A stretch of DNA of 64,000 bases from the NCBI GenBank assembly GCA_040757715.1, contig JBFLWS010000003.1:186001-250000 (forward strand), given 5' to 3'. A program made the translations under genes and the position numbers. Shown here piece by piece: positions 41,529 through 49,514 of this stretch (the first letter of the stretch is position 1; each line of letters opens with the position of its first letter). The notes beneath the pieces were generated by a model. It was not told where the DNA came from. It searched no databases and saw only the letters and a list, made by a program, of their open reading frames with translations. The stretch is from CAIMFV01 sp040757715. Its GTDB lineage: Bacteria > Pseudomonadota > Alphaproteobacteria > Caulobacterales > Caulobacteraceae.

Positions 41529-44500
41529 ACGATCCGGCGTCATCATCGGCTGACCCGGGCGCCTCGCCGCCGGAACACGGCTTCACCCATGCGGTGGAAG
41601 AGGCGGCCCACGCCTTCGAAGCCGGCATGGCGGCGGCGGAGCATGAGATCGAGCGGGAGACCGCGGCGATCGAACGCCAGTTCCCCTGGGTGCGCACCGT
41701 GCGCCTCGCCCTGTTGGGAACCTTCGCCACGCTGCTGCTGCTGGTCATCGGGGCCATGTTGGGCGCGCGCACCGACGCCGGGCGGGCGATGATCACCCGA
41801 ATGCTCGACGGCGCGCCCCTGGGGGCTGTCGGCGTGCTGCACGTCGAGGGCTTGAAGGGCGACCTGTTCAGTCAGTTCTCTCTGGGCAAGCTGAGCATCG
41901 CCGACAAGCACGGCGTGTGGATCGAGGTCCGCGACTTAAGGACAGTCTGGTCGCCGTTCGAGCTCATCCTGCGTCGGGTGCATCTGCAGAAGGTGTCCGC
42001 CGCCGAGCTCATCGTCCACCGGTCGCCCGATCTGCAACCACAACCGCCGCAGCCTAAGCAGAACCTGCCCCTCGACTTTCGCCTGGATGATCTGCGCCTG
42101 CGCCTGAAGACCGACCCGGCCCTCACCACTACGCCGGGGGATTTCGACGTGCGGGGCCAAGCCCGCTTCCGCCGCAACGGTTCGGCCAGCGGCGTCTTGT
42201 CCGCGCACAGCCGCACCCACGCCGGCGACGGGATCACGGCCGAGTTCAAGATCGGCGAGCAGGATCGGGTGCGCCTGCGGGTCGAAGCGCGGGAGGGGCA
42301 GGGCGGCGCTATCGCCGGCGCGCTCGGCCTGCCAGTGAACAAGCGGCTCCTGGTGCGCGCGGTGGCCGACGGCACGGTGCAGGCCGGCGCGCTTGAGGCC
42401 TTCGCCGAGTCGGGCGACCAGCGTCCGGCTGACATGCAGGCCAGCTGGGGCAAGGACGGCGGGGCCTTCAACGCCCGCTATAACGTGCTCGCCTCCAAGC
42501 TCACCGACTATTTCGTCGATCGGATCGGGCCGGAGATCCGCATCACCGCCTCGTCGCATCGGCTGCACGGGGACGTGTTCCAGATCATGGGCCAGGCGGC
42601 GGGCCGCGACGCCCGCGCCGACTTCAACGGCCCGGTGAACTTCCACACCCGCCGGGCCGAGGGCGTCGCCCTGAAATTACAGGTCAACGACCTCTCTCAC
42701 TGGTGGGTGCCCGTGCCGAAGATCGGCCCAGCCCAGGCCGAGGGCGCCCTCACCGGCGATCTCGATCATTTCACCTACAAGGGCGCCATTCACGGTCAGA
42801 AGATCGAACAGAGCGGCTTCACCCTCGCGGCGCTGTCCGGTCCGGCGGTGTTCACGCACAAGCCGGGCGAGTTCCGGCTCCAGGCCGAGCTGGCCGGCCA
42901 GGGCGGCGGCGGAACCGGCTTATTGGCGGCGCTCTTGGGACCAAGGCCGACGGCGCTCCTCGACGGGGCGAAGATCGAAGCCAGCGGCCGCTATGTGTTC
43001 AACCATCTGCGCCTCAAGGGCCAGGGCGTCGACCTCAACGCCGACGGCGGCCAGGACCTTTTCCACGGCCTGACTTTCAACGGCGACGCCAGGGTGTTCA
43101 ACCTGGCCACCGCCAAGCCGGGCGCGCGCGGTCAGATCACCGCCACCTGGCGCGCGTCGCTGGCCCGCGAAGCCAAGCTCTGGGACGTGACCTTCAACGC
43201 GGCGGGGCGCGATTTCGCCACGGGCGCGGCGGAGTTCGACCGCCTGCTTGGCCCTGCGCCGAAGCTGCAGGTGAAGGCCGCATGGGGCGGCGAAGGCTTT
43301 CGGGTGACCAAGGGCGATTTCGCCGGCGCCGCGCTGGCCGCCAGCGGCGGCGGCCTCATCGACTGGAACGGCGGGATCGGCTTCGACTTCGACTGGTCGG
43401 CCAAGGGACCGTTCAATGTGGGGCCGCTGGTCATCGCCGGCGCCGCCAATGGCAAGGGCCGCGCTTCGGGGGCCGTGGAGGCGCCCCGCGCCGACCTCAC
43501 CGCCGAGCTCGCTTCGGTGGATGTCGGCAAGTTGGTGGTGAAGCCGGCCAAGCTCAGCCTCAGCCTGCTCAAGCCCGCCGACGCCCTCGAAGGGGTCGCC
43601 GCCATCGCCGGGCCGAGCGCCTACGGGCCGGCGCAGGCCAAGACCGCCTTCCGCTTCAGCGACAAGGGCGTGGAGCTGCGCGACCTGGTGGCCGACGCCG
43701 GCGGCTTGAAGCTGGCGGGCTACATCACGCTGCAGGGCGCGGCGCCCTCGGTGGCCGATCTGACCCTCGCCATGACGCCCGGGGCCTTCATCAATTCCGG
43801 CCGCGCCACGGGCGGACTGAAGATCGTGGCCCGACCCGACGGGGCGCTGGTCAATGGCCACCTGGAAGGGCGGGACGTCAGCGCGCCAGAGCTCGGCGTA
43901 TCGCTGCACCACCTGCAATTCAGCGCCAAGGGGCCGCTGGCCAAGCTGCCCTACAGCCTCGCCATCGACGGCCTGGAGCCTAGCGCCTGGAGCTTCAACG
44001 GCGGCGGGACCATGGCGCTGCAGGACTCCAACCTGGCGCTGACGCTCAGCGGCGGGGGCAAGATCCGTCACGCGGACTACAAGCTTTCCGAGCCCGCAGA
44101 GCTGCACTGGTCAGATAAGGAGCGCTCGGCCCGGCTGCGCCTGGCGGTGGCCGGGGGCGATGCCTTCTTCGATGCGCGTCAGGCGGGCGATGTGCTCGAC
44201 CTCAAGTCCCAGGTGCACAATGTGGACCTGTTGGGCCTGACCAACGATTTCGCCGGACGCTTCAACGCCGATCTCGCGGTGGCCGGCAAGGGCGCGCATC
44301 TCGCCGGCAAGCTCGACGCCAGCTTTGTCGATGCGCACAGCCGCGACGCCCCGGCCAATACGGCCCTCACCGCCAAGGTGCACGCCGAGCTCGCCGACAC
44401 TGAGCTGCAGCTGGTCGCCTCGGCCGCGAACCCGCAGGGGCTGAAGTCTGAGCTCAATCTCGCCCTGCCGGCGGAGTCGGCGGCCTATCCGTTCCGCGTG

Positions 44501-45832
44501 GCCATCGATCGCACCAAGCCCCTGCGCGGCGCCTTCTCCGCCGAGGGCGAGCTGCGTCCCTTGTGGGACCTGCTGGCCGGCGGCGATCGCACCCTGGCTG
44601 GGCGTGTCTCCTCTCATGGGACCATCGAGGGCACGCTCAACGATCCCTTGTTCAATGGCGAGGCCAAGCTCGTCGACGGCCTGTTCCACGACGTGCCCAC
44701 GGGCTTTTCGCTGCAGCATCTCGGCGTCAACGTGGCCTTCGCCCAGACTGCATTCAACGTCGGCCAGTTCTCGGGGGCGGACGGTCACGGCGGCGAGCTG
44801 GCCGGCTCGGGCCAGGTGAGCACCGCCCGCGGCGGCGGCTCCACCTTCCAGTTGCAGCTAAAGAAGTTCCAGCTCATCAACAACGAGCTGGGCAAGGCGA
44901 CGGCCTCGGGAGCGGTGACGGTGACGCGGGATGCGGCGGGACATGCGCGTCTCGCCGGCGCGCTGACGGTGGACCGGGCCGACCTGGTGGCCAATCCCCC
45001 CAACCCCACGGGCGTGGTGCCCATGGACGTGATCGAGGTGCACCGCGTCCCCAAGGAAAGCGACCAGACCATCGGCGCGGCGCGCCAGGGGCCGCTACAG
45101 CTCGCCCTCGACGTCTCCATCCGCGCGCCCCGGGGCGTCTTCCTCCGCGGCAAGGGTCTGGACGCGGAAATGTCCCTCGACGCCCACGTGGGCGGCACGG
45201 CCAACCAGCCGGACCTTACTGGCGTGGCGCGGGTGGTGCGCGGCTCCTACGACTTCTCCGGCAAGCGATTTGATTTCGATGAGGCGGGGGTGGTTCACTT
45301 GGGCGCGACCCCGGAGACCATCCGCTTGGAACTCGCCGCCACGAGAATCGACCCCACCCTCACCGCCTGGGTAAAGATTCGGGGCACGGCGGCCAAGCCG
45401 GACATCCAGCTCAGCTCCTCGCCCGTGCTGCCCCAGGACGAAATCCTCTCCCGGGTGCTGTTCGGGGTGTCGGCTTCGCAGCTTTCGCCGTTCGAGGCCG
45501 CTCAGCTGGCCTCGGCCCTGGCGTCGCTCGCCACCGGCGGGGGCTTCGACATCATCGGCGGTCTGAAGCAGTTCGCCGGTCTCGACCGTCTCGCGGTGGG
45601 CGTGGACAGCGCCACCCAGACCGCCACCGCCGTGGTGGGGGTGAAGCAGGGCACCACCATCTCCGGCGGCAAGTATCTGTCGGACAACGTCTATGTGGAG
45701 CTCACCGGTGGCGGGCGGCTGGGCCCCACCGCCCAGGTGGAGCTGCGCCTGCGCAAGAACCTGTCAGTGATCTCGCAGGTGGGCGGCGGCGGCGACGCCC
45801 AGCTCTCAGTGCGCTTCCGCAAGAACTACTGA
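41525..45832 (+). CDS. tamB: TamB, translocation and assembly module inner-membrane component
   Basis: This 1435-residue AsmA/TamB-family protein bridges the two membranes. It has a cytoplasmic, helical Glu/Ala-rich start and one membrane anchor (about 58-80). A very long repetitive beta-strand region follows. The C-terminal DUF490/TamB domain is marked by GVARVVRGSYDFSGKRFDF, LSSSPVLPQDEILSRVLFGV and LSPFEAAQLASALASL. It starts with TTG overlapping the tamA stop, so the proteins are translated together. A strong terminator follows. Confidence 0.94.
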   Translation: MNDPASSSADPGASPPEHGFTHAVEEAAHAFEAGMAAAEHEIERETAAIERQFPWVRTVRLALLGTFATLLLLVIGAMLGARTDAGRAMITRMLDGAPLGAVGVLHVEGLKGDLFSQFSLGKLSIADKHGVWIEVRDLRTVWSPFELILRRVHLQKVSAAELIVHRSPDLQPQPPQPKQNLPLDFRLDDLRLRLKTDPALTTTPGDFDVRGQARFRRNGSASGVLSAHSRTHAGDGITAEFKIGEQDRVRLRVEAREGQGGAIAGALGLPVNKRLLVRAVADGTVQAGALEAFAESGDQRPADMQASWGKDGGAFNARYNVLASKLTDYFVDRIGPEIRITASSHRLHGDVFQIMGQAAGRDARADFNGPVNFHTRRAEGVALKLQVNDLSHWWVPVPKIGPAQAEGALTGDLDHFTYKGAIHGQKIEQSGFTLAALSGPAVFTHKPGEFRLQAELAGQGGGGTGLLAALLGPRPTALLDGAKIEASGRYVFNHLRLKGQGVDLNADGGQDLFHGLTFNGDARVFNLATAKPGARGQITATWRASLAREAKLWDVTFNAAGRDFATGAAEFDRLLGPAPKLQVKAAWGGEGFRVTKGDFAGAALAASGGGLIDWNGGIGFDFDWSAKGPFNVGPLVIAGAANGKGRASGAVEAPRADLTAELASVDVGKLVVKPAKLSLSLLKPADALEGVAAIAGPSAYGPAQAKTAFRFSDKGVELRDLVADAGGLKLAGYITLQGAAPSVADLTLAMTPGAFINSGRATGGLKIVARPDGALVNGHLEGRDVSAPELGVSLHHLQFSAKGPLAKLPYSLAIDGLEPSAWSFNGGGTMALQDSNLALTLSGGGKIRHADYKLSEPAELHWSDKERSARLRLAVAGGDAFFDARQAGDVLDLKSQVHNVDLLGLTNDFAGRFNADLAVAGKGAHLAGKLDASFVDAHSRDAPANTALTAKVHAELADTELQLVASAANPQGLKSELNLALPAESAAYPFRVAIDRTKPLRGAFSAEGELRPLWDLLAGGDRTLAGRVSSHGTIEGTLNDPLFNGEAKLVDGLFHDVPTGFSLQHLGVNVAFAQTAFNVGQFSGADGHGGELAGSGQVSTARGGGSTFQLQLKKFQLINNELGKATASGAVTVTRDAAGHARLAGALTVDRADLVANPPNPTGVVPMDVIEVHRVPKESDQTIGAARQGPLQLALDVSIRAPRGVFLRGKGLDAEMSLDAHVGGTANQPDLTGVARVVRGSYDFSGKRFDFDEAGVVHLGATPETIRLELAATRIDPTLTAWVKIRGTAAKPDIQLSSSPVLPQDEILSRVLFGVSASQLSPFEAAQLASALASLATGGGFDIIGGLKQFAGLDRLAVGVDSATQTATAVVGVKQGTTISGGKYLSDNVYVELTGGGRLGPTAQVELRLRKNLSVISQVGGGGDAQLSVRFRKNY

Positions 45833-45873
45833 TCCGCAACGCCTGATCGGGTCAGGCTTGAAACAAAAGAAAA

Positions 45874-45908
45874 CCCCTCTCCCGGCTGGCGGGAGAGGGG
45901 CTTTTTTT
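45874..45908. terminator. Intrinsic terminator after tamB, bidirectional
   Basis: The arms CCCCTCTCCC (45874-45883) and GGGAGAGGGG (45891-45900) form a 10-bp stem with a 7-base loop. CTTTTTTT follows on the plus strand, and AAAA precedes the stem, giving a U-tract for the minus strand too. It lies between the convergent tamB and ompW. Confidence 0.9.
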
Positions 45909-45928
45909 AGTCAGGCTGATGGGTCAGA

Positions 45929-46630
45929 TCAGAACTTGTAGCCCACGCCCACGCTCACGATCCACGGATCGAGGTCGACGCTGGAGTTCAGATCGACGCC
46001 GGCGAGCGGGTCATTGGCGGCCGGCACCTTGGCCTTGGTGTTGAAGAATTCCTTCTTCACGTCGACGTTGACGCTCCAGGGGCCTTGGGTGGCCACGTCC
46101 ACGCCGGCTTGCAGCACGAGGCCGGCGTTGGCGGGCAGCTTCACCTTGAAGCCGTTCTTGCCGCCGCCGCCGAAGAACCAGATGGCGCCCACGCCGCCGC
46201 CCACATAGGGGTTGATCTGGCTGTTGGGGGCGAAGTGATACTTGGCGGTGAGGGTCGGGGGCAGGGTCCAGGTCGACTGGATCTTGGCGTTCACCGGAGT
46301 CACGCCGAGGAGCGCGCCCTTGGCCTTGATGGAGTGGAACGAGCTGCCGAGGATCAGTTCCGCCGACAGGTTGTTCGTGTAGTAGTAGTCGATGCCCACG
46401 GTGGGCACCACGCTGTTCGACACGTCGACCTTAAGGCCGGTGTCGGCGCCGTTGGAGGCGATGCGGATCTTGTTGTTGGCGTCCGACGCCACGTCGGTGA
46501 TGCGGGTGGTCAGCGTGAAGTGACCGGCGTTGTTGGTGTTGAAGCCGTCAGCGGCGGTGGCGGCGTTGGCGGCGCCGGCGAGGGCCGCGAAGGCGGCGCC
46601 GACGGCGAGGGCGGTGAGGCGGATGGTCAT
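45929..46630 (-). CDS. OmpW-family outer-membrane protein
   Basis: This 233-residue eight-stranded barrel has a signal peptide (1-23, ending ANA). TLTTRITDVASDANNKI, then PTVGIDYYYTNNLSAELILG, SFHSIKAKGALLGVTPVNAK, PPTLTAKYHFAPNSQINPYVGGGVG and the terminal VSVGVGYKF are all OmpW traits. The C-terminal Phe is the BAM sorting signal. The ATG has AAGGGGG upstream. A 208-bp gap separates it from the divergent pepN and holds a possible long leader, with nothing more seen. OmpW proteins admit small hydrophobic molecules. Confidence 0.92.
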   Translation of the reverse strand: MTIRLTALAVGAAFAALAGAANAATAADGFNTNNAGHFTLTTRITDVASDANNKIRIASNGADTGLKVDVSNSVVPTVGIDYYYTNNLSAELILGSSFHSIKAKGALLGVTPVNAKIQSTWTLPPTLTAKYHFAPNSQINPYVGGGVGAIWFFGGGGKNGFKVKLPANAGLVLQAGVDVATQGPWSVNVDVKKEFFNTKAKVPAANDPLAGVDLNSSVDLDPWIVSVGVGYKF

Positions 46631-46838
46631 GAGAACCCCCTTGTTTGGCTCTGAGCGGCTCGCCACACGGCGAACCCGTTGCGGCCGGATTGACGCCGGC
46701 TCGTGGCGGGAAAAAACGCCTCTGGAGCGATCGCCACATTGACCCGGCGCAATTTCCGGGCGTCGACCCGATTTCCTCAAAATTTTTGTGGGCAAGGCGT
46801 GACTGGCGCGCCACACCAGGGGTCTGTAGAGGAATCCT

Positions 46839-49445
46839 ATGCGCACCGATCAGACCGCTCCGGTCCGGCTCTCGGACTACCAGCCCTATCCCTTCCGCCT
46901 CGACAGCGTCGATCTCGAGTTCCAGCTCGATCTGGTCGCCACCCGGGTCAAGGCGCGCCTCGCCTTCACCCGCATCGGCGAATCGGGGGCGGCGCTGCGA
47001 CTGGATGGCGAGCGGCTGAAGCTCCTCTCCATCGCCATCGACGGCGCGCGCCTGTCGGCCAACGCCTATCAGCTCGACGACGAGTCGCTGACGATCGCCG
47101 ACGCGCCCGACCAGTTCGTTCTTGAGACCGAGGTGGAGATCAATCCCGCCGCCAATACGTCGCTCGACGGGCTCTATGTGTCGGGCGGGCGGTTCTGCAC
47201 CCAGTGCGAGGCCGAGGGCTTCCGCAAGATCACCTTTTTCCCGGACCGTCCGGATGTGCTGGCCCCCTATGCGGTGCGCATTGAGGCCGAGAAATCAGCG
47301 TTCCCGCGTCTCCTCTCCAACGGCAATCTCGTGGAGGCCGGCGACGTGGGCGAGGGGCGTCACTACGCCCTGTGGCGCGATCCGTTCAACAAGCCCTGCT
47401 ACCTGTTCGCCCTGGTGGCCGGCGAGCTGGACGAGCTGGCGGATTCCTTCGTCACCATGAGCGGCCGCAGCGTCGAGCTGCGCATCTACGTCGATCCCGG
47501 CCAGGCGCCCCGCGCCGCCTACGCCATGGACGCCCTGAAGCGCTCCATGCGCTGGGATGAGGAACGATTCGGCCGCGAATACGATCTCGACCTGTTCATG
47601 ATCGTGGCCGTGCGCGACTTCAACTTCGGGGCCATGGAGAACAAGGGCCTCAACATCTTCAACGCCTCGCTCCTCTTGGCCGACGAGGCCACGGCCACCG
47701 ACGCCGACTATGAGCGCATCGAGAGCGTGGTGGCGCACGAGTATTTCCACAACTGGACCGGCAACCGCATCACCTGCCGCGACTGGTTCCAGCTGTGCCT
47801 GAAGGAAGGGCTCACGGTGTTCCGCGACCAGAGCTTCTCCGCCGATATGCGGGGCGAGGCCGTGCAGCGGATCAAGGACGTGAAGATGCTGCGCGCCCGG
47901 CAGTTCGCCGAGGACGCCGGTCCCATGGCCCACCCGGTGCGGCCGTCCAGCTATCTGAAGATCGACAACTTCTACACCGCCACCATCTACGAGAAGGGGG
48001 CGGAGCTGATCCGCATGCTGAAGCTGGTGGTGGGCGAGGCCGCCTTCCGCGCCGGCATGGACCTCTATTTCGACCGGTATGACGGCACGGCCGCCACGGT
48101 GGAGGCCTTTGTCGCCTGTTTCGCCGACGCCTCGGGGCAGAACCTCGACCCCTTCTTCCGCTGGTACGAGCAGGCGGGCACGCCCGAGCTCGCCATCGAC
48201 GTGGACCACGACGGCGAGCACGGCGTGGCGCGGATCACCCTCGCCCAGCGCAGCGCGCCGACCCCCGGCCAGCCAGAAAAGGCGCCCGTGCCGGTCCCTG
48301 TGGCCCTCGGCCTCCTGGACCATGCGGGTCAGCCGCTCATAGACACCTGCCTTGTGGTGCTCGACGACGCTGAGCGGACCATCGAGCTGCCGGCGCCCAC
48401 GCGGCCGGTGGTCTCGGCCCTGCGCGGCTTCTCCGCCCCGGTGACCCTGAAGCTGAACGAGCCCGCCCCAGACGCCTACGTACGCCTGGCCCATGATTCG
48501 GACGCCTTCAACCGCTGGGAGGCGGCGCAAGGCCTCGCGCGGGGTCTGATCCTGGCGCGGGCGAGCGGGACGCCCAGCGAGCTCGACGAAGAGCGCTTCG
48601 CCGAGGCCCTGGGCGCGGCCCTCGCCGACGCCAGCACCGACGCGGCCTTCAAGGCGCTCCTGCTCGGCCTGCCCAGCGAGTCGGACCTCGCCCTCGGCGG
48701 CGAGGCGGTGGATCCGCTGGCCCTGCACGCGGCCCGCGACGCCCTGCGTCTGCGCATCGCCGTGCATCTGGGTTCCCAGCTGCGCACCCTGCATGGCGAA
48801 CTTCAGAGCGTCGGGCCCTTCTCGCCCGACGCCGCCAGCGCCGGCCGTCGGGCCCTGCGCAACGCCGCCTTGGAAATGCTGGCGGCCGACCCGCACGCGG
48901 AAAACCTCACCCGCGCCGAGCGGCACTATGCGGGCGCCGGCTGCATGACCGACGAGATGGGCGGGCTGAACGCGCTCATGCTCATCGGCGGCCAGAGCTT
49001 TGATCGCGCCCTCACCGACTTCTATAGCCGCTGGAAGGCCGAGCCCCTGGTCATCGACAAGTGGTTCGCGGTGCAGGCGCGCGCGCCGGGCGAGGATGCG
49101 CTCGGCCGCGTGCTCGGCCTCTCGGTCCATCCCGACTTCGACCCGAAGAACCCCAACCGCCTGCGCGCCCTGGTGCAGACCTTCGCCTCCGGCAATCCGG
49201 CCCGCTTCCACGATCCCAGCGGCGCCGGCTACCGCTTGCTCGGCGACCACATCCTGGCGGCGGATCGCATCAACCCCTCGGTGGCGGCGCGCCTCGTCGA
49301 GCCCCTGGCGTCGTGGCGTCGCTACCGCCCGGATCTGGCGACCAAGATGCGCGCCGAACTTTCCCGGATTCTGCATGGCGAGGATCTGTCGAAGAACCTC
49401 TACGAACAGGCCTCGCGGGCGTTCGAGGCCAATCCGACGGCTTGA
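46839..49445 (+). CDS. pepN: Aminopeptidase N
   Basis: This 868-residue cytoplasmic M1 metallopeptidase removes N-terminal residues from peptides. The exopeptidase motif GAMENKGLNIFN recognises the free amino group. The zinc site is HEYFHNWTGNR with His300, Glu301 and His304. The next Glu zinc ligand lies in LKEGLTVFRDQ. Length and layout equal the E. coli PepN type. The ATG has AGAGGAA upstream. pleC follows after about 70 bp. Confidence 0.96.
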   Translation: MRTDQTAPVRLSDYQPYPFRLDSVDLEFQLDLVATRVKARLAFTRIGESGAALRLDGERLKLLSIAIDGARLSANAYQLDDESLTIADAPDQFVLETEVEINPAANTSLDGLYVSGGRFCTQCEAEGFRKITFFPDRPDVLAPYAVRIEAEKSAFPRLLSNGNLVEAGDVGEGRHYALWRDPFNKPCYLFALVAGELDELADSFVTMSGRSVELRIYVDPGQAPRAAYAMDALKRSMRWDEERFGREYDLDLFMIVAVRDFNFGAMENKGLNIFNASLLLADEATATDADYERIESVVAHEYFHNWTGNRITCRDWFQLCLKEGLTVFRDQSFSADMRGEAVQRIKDVKMLRARQFAEDAGPMAHPVRPSSYLKIDNFYTATIYEKGAELIRMLKLVVGEAAFRAGMDLYFDRYDGTAATVEAFVACFADASGQNLDPFFRWYEQAGTPELAIDVDHDGEHGVARITLAQRSAPTPGQPEKAPVPVPVALGLLDHAGQPLIDTCLVVLDDAERTIELPAPTRPVVSALRGFSAPVTLKLNEPAPDAYVRLAHDSDAFNRWEAAQGLARGLILARASGTPSELDEERFAEALGAALADASTDAAFKALLLGLPSESDLALGGEAVDPLALHAARDALRLRIAVHLGSQLRTLHGELQSVGPFSPDAASAGRRALRNAALEMLAADPHAENLTRAERHYAGAGCMTDEMGGLNALMLIGGQSFDRALTDFYSRWKAEPLVIDKWFAVQARAPGEDALGRVLGLSVHPDFDPKNPNRLRALVQTFASGNPARFHDPSGAGYRLLGDHILAADRINPSVAARLVEPLASWRRYRPDLATKMRAELSRILHGEDLSKNLYEQASRAFEANPTA

Positions 49446-49458
49446 TCCCCTCGTGACA

Positions 49459-49501
49459 GAGTCGCCCGCTAAGCTTAGGATTCATTAGAGATTCACGAAT
49501 C
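49459..49501. promoter_or_regulatory. Four GANTC (CcrM) sites upstream of pleC
   Basis: GANTC sequences lie at 49459-49463 (GAGTC), 49479-49483 (GATTC), 49490-49494 (GATTC) and 49497-49501 (GAATC), four in 43 bp. The chance rate is about one per 256 bp. They lie in the short pepN-pleC gap, with the last one touching the pleC ribosome-binding region. In Caulobacter such sites allow methylation state and GcrA to tune promoters across the cell cycle. That use here is inferred. Confidence 0.6.
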
Positions 49502-49514
49502 GGGAGGGGCGCGC

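Noticed and set aside
47295..49376. 693-codon minus-strand frame opposite pepN
   Set aside because: It is antisense to an enzyme with complete active-site motifs and has a biased composition.
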